This document shows, piece by piece, positions 15,706-22,924 of a stretch of DNA of 34,568 bases. Every line of letters starts with the position of its first letter. The first letter of the stretch is position 1. The stretch comes from Desulfoluna sp. (GTDB taxonomy: Bacteria > Desulfobacterota > Desulfobacteria > Desulfobacterales > Desulfolunaceae). The position numbers were made by a program, and so were the translations under genes. The notes beneath the pieces were generated by a model. That model ran no database searches and was not told the DNA's origin. It saw nothing but the letters and a program-made list of their open reading frames with translations. The DNA is taken from positions 1 through 34,568 of the forward strand of contig NZ_JAQYWB010000062.1 of the NCBI RefSeq assembly GCF_030145185.1, read 5' to 3'.

Positions 15706-16725
15706 TCAGCTTACGGCTTCATTAATCGCAGCAGTAATTTGATCCGTTGATGGAACCTCACCATCGGCATTCATCACAATATGGTGCGGACCATCGAGTG
15801 GTGTATAACGAAAGGGTACTGTCGAATAAAAAACACCTACGCTGGGTGTATGGGTTGATACTGCCACATTCCGGACACCCGTATCGGGAGCGACAACCAA
15901 TTTAACCTTGGCGATAAACTCGACCAGCTCTTTTAAAGGCAAGCATGGCTGTATGGAAATATTATTTTCCCCACAAAGATCTGTCAGAAAATCGCCCTTC
16001 TCAAAATCATTCTTTCCTTCCAGGAAAATATGCTGATAATGAGGAAGCTGTTCAGCAGACCTCTGAATCACTTCTTTCATTTGTTGCTGAGAGAGTATTT
16101 TTTTTAGAGACGATGCCCCATTGAAATAGAGAATAGTAGGGGTAGGATTGGAGTTATCAAAGAGTGTCAAATGACTTGGATAACCAAAATCAAGCGGACG
16201 AACAGGGTTATGCCCGAGCATTTTAAGCATATCAAGCATGCATTCCAGCTCTGCCTGGAAATCAGAACGGAATACAGCAACATTGTATAATGTACCGTAA
16301 AAATATGGCTTATAGGGAAAACCGAATTTTAGCTTTGCTTTACTATAAAATGTCATCCAGCGAGAGCGATTTGTCCCGGCAACATCAAAAATTATATCCT
16401 GCGCTTCCAGCTGCGTAAAATCCCGTAATCGCTCAGTAAGACTCATGCGCCTCTTTTGCTCTCTATCAGCCATTATAACTGTTTTATCCGCAAGGTCAGA
16501 GGGAATACCATACTGATAGTTTGCCACGCCAACCAGCGTGATCTCGGCATTAGGAAAAAATTTCCTTACTTCGATCAGAAATGGACGTACAATGACTTGA
16601 TCGCCAAGAGCAGCATGACGAAAAATGGCGATTTTCTTTATCTTTTCTGGAGAAAACTCGTTTTGTATATAATTACGCGCTTTTTTAGACGCATACGCAC
16701 CGCGCTGAAACCACAAATAATTCAT
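15706..16725 (-). CDS. Glycosyltransferase family 9 (heptosyltransferase-like)
   Basis: A 339-residue GT-B protein of the ADP-heptose:LPS heptosyltransferase family (GT9). Key segments are RHAALGDQ near the N-terminus (36-43), which matches the family R-x-x-x-x-GD motif, ILYFNGASSLKK in the middle, and APDTGVRNVAVSTHTPSVGVF from 279, the sugar-nucleotide-binding motif (usually D-[ST]-G-x-x-H). The usual histidine is replaced by asparagine (TGVRN), so donor use may differ. It probably acts in the cytoplasm on a lipid-linked glycan or LPS core. I take the ATG at 16725; an in-frame TTG lies at 16740. The gene is visibly AT-rich against GC-rich neighbours and stands alone, with no other LPS genes, which suggests acquisition by transfer. 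Confidence 0.82.
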   Translation of the reverse strand: MNYLWFQRGAYASKKARNYIQNEFSPEKIKKIAIFRHAALGDQVIVRPFLIEVRKFFPNAEITLVGVANYQYGIPSDLADKTVIMADREQKRRMSLTERLRDFTQLEAQDIIFDVAGTNRSRWMTFYSKAKLKFGFPYKPYFYGTLYNVAVFRSDFQAELECMLDMLKMLGHNPVRPLDFGYPSHLTLFDNSNPTPTILYFNGASSLKKILSQQQMKEVIQRSAEQLPHYQHIFLEGKNDFEKGDFLTDLCGENNISIQPCLPLKELVEFIAKVKLVVAPDTGVRNVAVSTHTPSVGVFYSTVPFRYTPLDGPHHIVMNADGEVPSTDQITAAINEAVS

Positions 16726-17270
16726 ATCTTTATGATCCAAACATAGTATTAACTAAAATCAACCGTTATAAAGCAGACCCCGCACTCAATATCGGCATAT
16801 AAATTCCTGGAGCTCACACACCATGGCGTTGAATTCTTTTGATCTTCATGGAGTCAGAACCTTAAATAACAGCAACAATCATAAAGGACAAGTTTATGAA
16901 AAATAATGCATAATAGCTGAAGAGTGGTGCTGCGTATTGTCGGACTTTATGTCACCACACCCATAAAATCCGACAATACGTGCCAAGAGGGAAGCCAAGA
17001 GATGAGAGAATGAAGGGGTCAGTCGCTGCATGGCTGACAATTTTCCATCGTGCCGAAGCACCGGTGACGGACAGCAGGCGGGTCTTGGGTTGGCGGGAGA
17101 GGCAGGTTGAAACTAAGTTCATTGTAGAGTACAACCTACCACTTTGATTGCAGAGTATAGGCAGCTGCCTGAACTTTGTATATAGAGTGATGCATTCATT
17201 TCCATAGGGAATCTCCCCACCCTGCCCTGCAAAACGACCTGCCCCCAAAAGCCAGGCCGCCCCCCTCCGC
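16726..17270. other. Long intergenic region with a large inverted repeat
   Basis: About 545 bp upstream of the glycosyltransferase gene and downstream of nadE. The left part (16726-16920) is AT-rich like the glycosyltransferase. The 19-bp inverted repeat at 16933-16980 marks the change to GC-richer sequence. A minus-strand frame of 121 codons crosses 16952-17317 but overlaps the nadE end, lacks a ribosome site and resembles no family I know, so I do not call it a gene. The region may hold decayed sequence from an insertion. Confidence 0.45.
16933..16980. repeat. 19-bp near-perfect inverted repeat
   Basis: Left arm 16933-16951 (CGTATTGTCGGACTTTATG) and right arm 16962-16980 (CATAAAATCCGACAATACG) pair at 18 of 19 positions with a 10-nt loop (TCACCACACC). 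No T-run follows on either strand. It could be a strong RNA hairpin, a protein-binding site, or the joined ends of a lost element. Confidence 0.75.
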
Positions 17271-18941
17271 CTATCTCGCGATGGCCTTGGCAATGGGGTA
17301 CCGCCGCCCACAACCAAAGGCCTTGATCGTCACCCGCAACCCCGGCGCCGCCTGCTGGCGCTTGTACTCGTTAATCTCCACCCGTCGCACCACATCGGCC
17401 ACCACGGCGGCATCGTACCCCCTCGCCACAATCTCTTCAGGGGCCATCACCTGCTCCACATACGCATGAAGAATGGCATCCAGATCCTCGTAGGGAGGCA
17501 GCTCGTCCTGATCGGACTGATCGGGGCGCAGTTCCGCTGACGGGACCTTGTCAATGATCCGCTGCGGGATCACCTCCTTTCCACGGTTGATGTACCGGGA
17601 AATATCCCATACCAGGGTCTTGGGCACATCCGAGATCACCGCCAGCCCCCCGTTCATGTCGCCATAAAGGGTGCAGTACCCCACGGCCAACTCGGACTTA
17701 TTGCCGGTGGTAAGGACCAAAGAGCCTGTTTTATTGGAAAAGGCCATTAACAGGGTCCCTCGGACCCGAGCCTGGATATTCTGTTCGGTCACCCCGTGCT
17801 CCTCCCGACAAAAAATCTCGGAGGCCCCTAAAAAGGCATCGAACATCGAGGCGATGGGGACCACCTGATAGCCACAGCCCAAGGTCGCTGCCAGCCTTTC
17901 CGTGTCCTCATCATTGTCCGAGGAGGTATACTCCGAGGGCATATACACGGTGGAGACGTTTTTAGCCCCCAGGGCCTCAGCGGCCACGGCGGCGGTCAAG
18001 GCAGAGTCAATCCCGCCGGAGAGCCCGATCACCACCTTTTTGAAACCGCACTTGGTCACATAATCCCGAGTCCCCATCACCAGGGCACGATACACCTCCT
18101 CTTCCACGCAGGACGATGCCGGGGCAATCCGCTGGGGGCTCTTCTCCATGGGCTCGAAGACCAGCAGGTCCTCGACAAAGGATTCAGCGCGAGCCGCCAG
18201 GGTCCCATCGCTGTGGAATCCAAGGCTCGCCCCGTCAAAGAGCAGGCCGTCGTTTCCCCCCACCTGATTGACGTAGAAGACCGGCACTTTGTACCGCCCG
18301 GCCACGGATCCGATCAAATCTTCCCGGAACGCGGGCTTGCCGGCATTAAAAGGAGAGGCCGAAATATTAATCAGAAGCTCCGCCCCCTGGCGACACAGGT
18401 CGGCCACGGGATCCACGCGGTACTTCCGGGCAGAAAAAACTTCTTTATCGTTCCACATGTCCTCACAAATGGTGATGCCCAATCGAAGCCCGTTCCACAC
18501 CACAGGCGTCGATTCCCCGCCCGGCTCAAAGTACCGGCGCTCATCAAAGACATCATAGGTGGGCAACAACCGCTTGCGTACCTTATGAAGCACCCGGCCG
18601 TCTTCAAAGAGAAGCGCCGCGTTGTAAAGATTGTTCTCACCGGGCTCGCCGTTTCGCTCCACATAGCCAAGAAGCACGGCAATGCCTTGAATGTTGTCCA
18701 TCAACCGTTCCACGGCGTTCAGGTTGTCCGCAATGAAGGAGCGCCGCTCCAGAAGGTCACGCGGCGGATACCCGCTCACGGCCAGTTCCGGGAACACCAC
18801 CAGTCGGCAACCGGCCTCCCGGGCCTTGTTCGCAACCGCCTCCATCTTTCGGCAATTGCCCTCAAAATCTCCGATAATCGGATTGATCTGCCCTGCTGCT
18901 ATTCTCACCATATACATGCATCCGTGATTCCGCTTTTTCAT
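17271..18941 (-). CDS. nadE: Glutamine-dependent NAD+ synthetase
   Basis: A 556-residue two-domain enzyme that amidates nicotinic acid adenine dinucleotide to NAD+ using ammonia released from glutamine. Residues about 12-265 form a nitrilase-type glutaminase with the triad E52 (FPELAVSG), K123 (VRKRLLPTYDVFDE) and C159 (GITICEDMW). Residues about 280-556 form the synthetase domain with the P-loop SGGIDS (308-313) and the conserved TGNKSELAVGYCTLYGDM. Length is usual for the bacterial glutamine-dependent form. The ATG at 18941 is supported by GGAG at five-base spacing; the ATGs at 18917 and 18911 would trim a non-conserved KKRNHGC leader. The Shine-Dalgarno lies in the 3' arm of a hairpin (18946-18963), which may damp translation. 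Confidence 0.95.
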   Translation of the reverse strand: MKKRNHGCMYMVRIAAGQINPIIGDFEGNCRKMEAVANKAREAGCRLVVFPELAVSGYPPRDLLERRSFIADNLNAVERLMDNIQGIAVLLGYVERNGEPGENNLYNAALLFEDGRVLHKVRKRLLPTYDVFDERRYFEPGGESTPVVWNGLRLGITICEDMWNDKEVFSARKYRVDPVADLCRQGAELLINISASPFNAGKPAFREDLIGSVAGRYKVPVFYVNQVGGNDGLLFDGASLGFHSDGTLAARAESFVEDLLVFEPMEKSPQRIAPASSCVEEEVYRALVMGTRDYVTKCGFKKVVIGLSGGIDSALTAAVAAEALGAKNVSTVYMPSEYTSSDNDEDTERLAATLGCGYQVVPIASMFDAFLGASEIFCREEHGVTEQNIQARVRGTLLMAFSNKTGSLVLTTGNKSELAVGYCTLYGDMNGGLAVISDVPKTLVWDISRYINRGKEVIPQRIIDKVPSAELRPDQSDQDELPPYEDLDAILHAYVEQVMAPEEIVARGYDAAVVADVVRRVEINEYKRQQAAPGLRVTIKAFGCGRRYPIAKAIAR

Positions 18942-18945
18942 TCAC

Positions 18946-18963
18946 GCTCCGCTGTTGCGGAGC
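18946..18963 (-). promoter_or_regulatory. nadE: Hairpin that covers the nadE ribosome-binding site
   Basis: On the minus-strand mRNA, GCTCCGC-AACA-GCGGAGC forms a 7-bp GC-rich stem with a 4-nt loop. The GGAG Shine-Dalgarno is inside the 3' arm, four bases before the ATG at 18941. When folded it should hide the site. No larger riboswitch structure was recognised. Confidence 0.5.
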
Positions 18964-19204
18964 ACCTATCCGCTTGATTTTCCGGCACTTTCACCCAGGG
19001 CCATCCATCATGACCCGGATAGTATCCCACCGGGCCACGGCGGTCAAACCCTATTCATACCAAGGGCTTATTCTCTGGAAGCCAGGGTATCTTTCAGGGG
19101 GCGGGTATGGTATATTCCCTGTCCGATTGTCATGCGCCTCAAATGGGTGTATTCCCAAATAAAAAAAGGCCCGAAAAGGCCCTGAAATAACCGACAGAGA
19201 CTCC

Positions 19205-19435
19205 ATGAACCCCACACATACGCGTTTAAAAGCCACCACCCTGACCGTGTCCGCAGGGATCCTCCTCCTGGCCGCACTAAGTACCCTCATCCCCTGGACC
19301 GGAGCCTCTGAAGCCAATGTCATCGGCTACAGATCCCTCTGCTCCTTTGCCCCCTTCTCCACCCTGATCTGCCTTATGGGAGCCAACCTTCTCCTGAGCC
19401 TTCGAAAACGCCTGCCCGAAACCCCAGAGGAATAG
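19205..19435 (+). CDS. Small two-helix membrane protein, unknown function
   Basis: A 76-residue protein with two hydrophobic segments (about 12-31 and 45-67) and charged ends (MNPTHTRLK and LRKRLPETPEE). The layout suits an inner-membrane protein with both ends in the cytoplasm. No family is recognised. The start at 19205 has only a weak GAGA before it. It ends two bases before the next small gene, so the two are likely cotranslated. A weak promoter (TTGTCA 19127-19132, TATTCC 19150-19155, 17-bp spacing) lies upstream. Composition and codon use resemble the neighbours, which supports a real gene, but small size keeps confidence moderate. Confidence 0.5.
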   Translation: MNPTHTRLKATTLTVSAGILLLAALSTLIPWTGASEANVIGYRSLCSFAPFSTLICLMGANLLLSLRKRLPETPEE

Positions 19436-19437
19436 CC

Positions 19438-19620
19438 GTGCACAAAATCATCCGCCTCTGTCTGATCGGAGCCCTCCACCTCACCTGCTACCTCTGGTTC
19501 ATTCCCCAGATCATCCTGCCCCGCTTCGGATCCACAGGATCCAAAATGGCCGTCGCCGGCGTGGTCGCCCTCTCCCTGGCTCTGGTCACCCTGATGTTTC
19601 GAAAGGGGAAAAAGCCCTAA
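19438..19620 (+). CDS. Small membrane protein, unknown function
   Basis: A 60-residue protein starting with GTG at 19438, two bases after the stop of the preceding small gene. It has two hydrophobic segments (about 5-26 and 36-53) and a basic C-terminus (FRKGKKP), so the tail probably faces the cytoplasm. The GAGG within the previous gene end (CCAGAGGAATAGCC) is a good Shine-Dalgarno. The pair may form a small membrane complex. Its stop lies only 10 bp from the convergent plsC stop. No family is recognised; the pairing and ribosome site are the main evidence. Confidence 0.5.
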   Translation: MHKIIRLCLIGALHLTCYLWFIPQIILPRFGSTGSKMAVAGVVALSLALVTLMFRKGKKP

Positions 19621-19630
19621 AGCCCCCTCG

Positions 19631-20473
19631 TTAAGAGTCTTCCAGCTCCGTGCGGATCGTGTTGCGCACCCGGTTCACAATGGCTCCCAACTCCTCTTTG
19701 CCGTAAGCGCACACATCGACAGGCTCATGGATGACCATTTCCACCCCACCGGGCATCAACTCGGTGCTGCCCTTGGGAAGAATCCTTCGGGTGCCTTTGA
19801 GGGTCACGGGAAGAATGGGGAGACCCAGATCATAAGCAAACCGGAAGGCGCCTTTCTTAAAGGTCTGGAGGGAACCATCGTCACTTCGGGTCCCCTCGGG
19901 AAAAAAGATAACGGAGGTACCGCCCTGGATCTTCTCCCGGGCATGGTGGAGGGTGGCCACGGCCTTGGCGCTGTCCCCCCGGTCGATGAAGATATGCCCC
20001 ATGCTCTTGCAGACCCACCCGATCAGGGGAACCCTCTCCAGCTCTTTTTTCATCACCCATTTGATGTCCAGCCCCAGCCAGCCATAAAGCACATAGATAT
20101 CATAGTGACTCAAATGGTTGGCAACCACCACATACGAGGTCCCCTTCCGAACCTTTTCCCGCCCTCGAACGCCCACCCACATGGGGGCCACGGCGCTATT
20201 GATCCGGGCCCAGAAGGTGGCGATGGTTTTCGATGCGAGATTCGGTGAGACCGTCACTGAAAGGAGTACCGCCATCGGCGCAAGAATCAGGGTCGACAGT
20301 CCCAGGAAAGGGGCCACGACCCCCCATCGATACGGCCAGTATAAAAACCGTCCGAACCGATGCCACAGGCGGCCCGCCTGGCCCCATGCGCCCTCCACGT
20401 TGCCGTTCCACTCCTGGGCATACCTTCGTAAATAGGCTTCCACACTATTTTTTGACCCACTGCCAAGTGCCAT
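19631..20473 (-). CDS. plsC: 1-acyl-sn-glycerol-3-phosphate acyltransferase (PlsC family)
   Basis: A 280-residue membrane acyltransferase. The catalytic HX4D is NHLSHYD (H120, D125), and the phosphate-binding motif is FPEGTRS (191-197). A hydrophobic segment at about 52-74 anchors it to the inner membrane. It should acylate lysophosphatidic acid to phosphatidic acid. An N-terminal extension of about 50 residues rich in aromatic and basic residues precedes the anchor, longer than in E. coli PlsC (245 residues). The ATG at 20473 follows AGGAGAGAG. It is a single gene convergent with the small membrane pair. PlsC paralogs can act on other lipids, so the exact substrate is an assumption. Confidence 0.88.
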   Translation of the reverse strand: MALGSGSKNSVEAYLRRYAQEWNGNVEGAWGQAGRLWHRFGRFLYWPYRWGVVAPFLGLSTLILAPMAVLLSVTVSPNLASKTIATFWARINSAVAPMWVGVRGREKVRKGTSYVVVANHLSHYDIYVLYGWLGLDIKWVMKKELERVPLIGWVCKSMGHIFIDRGDSAKAVATLHHAREKIQGGTSVIFFPEGTRSDDGSLQTFKKGAFRFAYDLGLPILPVTLKGTRRILPKGSTELMPGGVEMVIHEPVDVCAYGKEELGAIVNRVRNTIRTELEDS

Positions 20474-20647
20474 CGTCTCTCTCCTGATGGAGGGTCCGCC
20501 GAGGCGGTACCGTGCATAGGATCATTGGCCAAGAAAAACCAGCCATGTCCCCTTATGTTAACTTTGTTACGTTTGAATCCATTCAGACAAACCAGCTCGT
20601 CCCTTTGAGGAAAAACCGCGCCCCCATGGAACAGCACCTGACGACTT

Positions 20648-21136
20648 CTACATCTTGTCCTTCACCTCATTCCAGAAACTCTCGACCCCCTCTTTCCAGC
20701 CACTCAGGTAGGTATCGATAAACCCCTGGAATCGTTTCTGGGCCGTGCGCCCGCTGATGGTGAACCGATCGGACTGTTTCTTGAGGACCTGGGAAAAGTA
20801 GTCCCCCAGGTGCTCGTCCTTGAAGGGATTTTTTTCAGGCCGCCACCCCAAGGCATATTGGAGCTCCCGATAATGAGCCGTCCTGGACCATTCCAGGCCC
20901 GCCTGTTTGCCCTCTTCAATAAAATTGGCTTCAAATTCAGCCTTTTCACGCCTCAGACGCTCCACCACACAGGAAAGATCCAGCTCGTCGTGAATCTTTT
21001 GCCGGAGTTCCTCTTTCTTACGAATCATATTGGACATCGACCGCTGAAAAACTTGCGAGAAATTCGTGGTCGAACGCCACTCTTTCATGCGCTCGTACAG
21101 ATCATCAGGCACGCTGATCGTCACTTTTTTTGCCAT
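20648..21136 (-). CDS. Ribbon-helix-helix N-terminal protein of unknown function
   Basis: A 162-residue protein. Residues 3-38 fit a ribbon-helix-helix DNA-binding fold: KKVTISVPDDLYERMKEW gives the beta strand and first helix, then TNFSQVFQRSMSNMI the second. Residues 38-75 are charged and helical. The remaining C-terminal part (about 80-162) has aromatic residues (YALGWRPEKNPF, FIDTYLSGWKEG) and no family I know. A GGGGGG Shine-Dalgarno sits seven bases before the ATG. RHH proteins often act as antitoxins or self-repressors, but no toxin gene adjoins, and the long C-terminus is not typical of a simple antitoxin. Repeated motifs at 21190-21235 upstream could be its binding sites. Confidence 0.7.
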   Translation of the reverse strand: MAKKVTISVPDDLYERMKEWRSTTNFSQVFQRSMSNMIRKKEELRQKIHDELDLSCVVERLRREKAEFEANFIEEGKQAGLEWSRTAHYRELQYALGWRPEKNPFKDEHLGDYFSQVLKKQSDRFTISGRTAQKRFQGFIDTYLSGWKEGVESFWNEVKDKM

Positions 21137-21189
21137 ACATTACCCCCCAAATTATAAAGTGTACCCGTTTCCAACTTGCCACACTCGTT

Positions 21190-21235
21190 TAATACGTGTC
21201 AATGAAACAATACGTACGCCGTTTGCCACTACGTA
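21190..21235. promoter_or_regulatory. Three iterated TACGT motifs upstream of the RHH gene
   Basis: TAATACGTG (21190-21198), CAATACGTA (21208-21216) and CACTACGTA (21227-21235) are direct repeats 18 and 19 bp apart, roughly two helical turns. They lie about 55-100 bp before the RHH start and before the divergent lipoprotein gene. A TTGACA (minus strand) overlaps the first and second. They are candidate operators for the RHH protein. Confidence 0.5.
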
Positions 21236-21373
21236 CTCAGAGAAATAGAATAAATCCCCTGTGGCCCCCACCCCGCTTCTGTGGTAATGAATGATGCAGT
21301 TGTAAAACATCAAGGTTACGACGCCTCCCGGCCAGATTCCGGGAGCCTGTATGAATGGTTTTGGAGTGGTCAA

Positions 21374-22285
21374 ATGAAACAATGGATTTTGGTCGTGGGT
21401 CTCCTCGTGCTGGCTACCGCCTGTGCACGTCCTCCCCAGTATGTTCCCAGCAAAAAACCGGCGCGGATCAATTACGAAACTGCCGTGGACGGTCAAATCA
21501 GCACCCTCTCCACCCAGGTGGCCAAACAGCTCACCCGCCGGCGCATCCGCCGCGTGGCTGTCAAAGAGTTCACCCGCATCGACGGCAAACGCAAGCAGCT
21601 GGAGAAATACCTGGAGATGGAGGTCTCGGACAAGCTGTTCAAGACCGGTTATTTCACCGTGGTACGCAGCGAAGTGCTGGAAGACCAGGGGGAAGACAGC
21701 GTCCTGGGGCTCGTCGAGAGCGCCGTGACCAAAAACTCAAAAATTAAAGAAGAAGATGCCCGCAAGGTGGGGCGCGCCCTGAATATCGACGCCATTGTGG
21801 TGGGCCATACGGTGGTGCTGGGCAATGCGGTAAAGCTCTCGATTCAGCTGATCTCCACCAGCACCGGCAGCGTCTTCGGATCCGCATCCACCCTCCTCTC
21901 CAAAGACCGGAATATCCGGACCCTTCTGGATGAAAAAGCCGCCGGAAAAGAGGCCTCCCTGGGCCGAAACGGGGAGTACGGAGAGTTTATCAATACCGGG
22001 GAAAACCAGTACCATGAGCTGGTTTCCGACCTCTACACCCTCTACGTCAAACAGGTCAACAACCACATGGACCTCTTTTCCGAAACCGGTCCCACGGTGG
22101 AGGTGTTCTTAAATGACGAATACAAGGTCCTGGGCATCGACGAAATGGTGACCTTCAATCTGGACGAAAAGACCTATGTGCTCACCTTGAGAAAGATCTC
22201 GGGGCGCAAGGCGGTCTTCAGCTTCGCCAAATTGAGAAACGCCTCCGACGACGAGGAGGACAACGCCGCGCCACCCCAGCCTTAG
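21374..22285 (+). CDS. FlgO-like outer-membrane lipoprotein
   Basis: A 303-residue lipoprotein. The first 17 residues are a signal peptide ending in the lipobox LATAC, with lipidated C17. I use the ATG at 21374 because it begins this signal and has GGAG seven bases upstream. Residues about 50-190 resemble FlgO/CsgG-type periplasmic domains (RRIRRVAVKEFTRIDGK, EVSDKLFKTGYFTVV, IDAIVVGHTVVLGNAVKLSI). FlgO in Vibrio supports flagellar outer-membrane assembly; no flagellar genes are visible here, so the role is open. The last 25 residues are acidic and low in complexity (DDEEDN). Its stop codon overlaps that of the convergent MazG-like gene by 4 bp. Confidence 0.75.
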   Translation: MKQWILVVGLLVLATACARPPQYVPSKKPARINYETAVDGQISTLSTQVAKQLTRRRIRRVAVKEFTRIDGKRKQLEKYLEMEVSDKLFKTGYFTVVRSEVLEDQGEDSVLGLVESAVTKNSKIKEEDARKVGRALNIDAIVVGHTVVLGNAVKLSIQLISTSTGSVFGSASTLLSKDRNIRTLLDEKAAGKEASLGRNGEYGEFINTGENQYHELVSDLYTLYVKQVNNHMDLFSETGPTVEVFLNDEYKVLGIDEMVTFNLDEKTYVLTLRKISGRKAVFSFAKLRNASDDEEDNAAPPQP

Positions 22286-22650
22286 CGTTTGGGGGGCTCT
22301 GGAGTCGAAGGGGGCTGCAGCTTGGGATTGTTCCAGTGGCGTGTTTTGTCCCGGGTGCTCTTTTTTTCCAGATTTCGGGCAAGGGCCGTGGGGAGATCCA
22401 CCCCGGTCTGGTTGGCAATACAGACCAGGACAAACATCACATCGGCCAGCTCATCGCCAAGATCTGGAGAGACATCCGCCCGCTTGAAGCTCTGGTCGCC
22501 ATAAAGACGGGTCATGATCCGGGCCACCTCGCCGGCCTCTTCCAGCAGAAGTCCCAGGTTGGTGAGTTCAGAAAAGTAACGCACCCCGATCTCCTTCACC
22601 CACTGATCCACCATCGCCTGATATTCCCGAATGCCTGTGTCGTCTTTCAT
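22282..22650 (-). CDS. MazG-like nucleotide pyrophosphohydrolase
   Basis: A 122-residue all-alpha NTP pyrophosphohydrolase of the MazG/dCTPase superfamily. The metal-binding pattern is visible: LLLEEAGEVARIM (about 34-46) supplies the EExxE glutamates, and DLGDELADVMFVL (about 63-75) supplies ExxD. Such enzymes hydrolyse dNTPs or house-cleaning nucleotides to NMP and pyrophosphate. The short single domain is the small MazG type, not the two-domain E. coli MazG. AAGGA precedes the ATG at 22650 by eight bases. The tail (about 108-122) is Pro-rich and probably disordered. Convergent overlap with the lipoprotein gene is exactly TTAG. Substrate is unknown. Confidence 0.88.
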   Translation of the reverse strand: MKDDTGIREYQAMVDQWVKEIGVRYFSELTNLGLLLEEAGEVARIMTRLYGDQSFKRADVSPDLGDELADVMFVLVCIANQTGVDLPTALARNLEKKSTRDKTRHWNNPKLQPPSTPEPPKR

Positions 22651-22690
22651 GAACGATTCCTTGATTTATAAAACAGAAGAGAGAGACGGC

Positions 22691-22722
22691 GCCTCATCCC
22701 CTGACAGCCTCATCCCCTGACA
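22691..22722. repeat. Exact 16-bp tandem repeat (two copies)
   Basis: GCCTCATCCCCTGACA occurs twice head-to-tail (22691-22706 and 22707-22722). It lies just upstream of a TATAAA box for the MazG-like gene and before the divergent U32 gene. On the minus strand the units read TGTCAGGGGATGAGGC. Possible regulator sites or a simple duplication. Confidence 0.6.
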
Positions 22723-22924
22723 CATTGCAAAGGGGGAGCCCTTTTGGTAGAGTTGGCGCGTCAAAATTCGACCCCGCACCGGAACCGTTGTTCCTTAACC
22801 CCCTTTTGTTCCGCGTGTCAAACGCTGGGGACGATCTCTCACACGATGCGATCGCAAAAAGCCACCGACAGAAACCGCGTGCCTCTTCTTGCGACGCCCT
22901 CAAATTAAGTGGATGCGTAAAACC

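Noticed and set aside
16952-17317. 121-codon minus-strand frame between nadE and the glycosyltransferase
   Set aside because: Overlaps the nadE end, has no ribosome site and no recognised family; the long inverted repeat lies at its end. Could be decayed sequence.
20648-21136. RHH protein as the antitoxin of a toxin-antitoxin pair
   Set aside because: No toxin-sized partner overlaps or adjoins, and the C-terminal part is longer than in typical RHH antitoxins.
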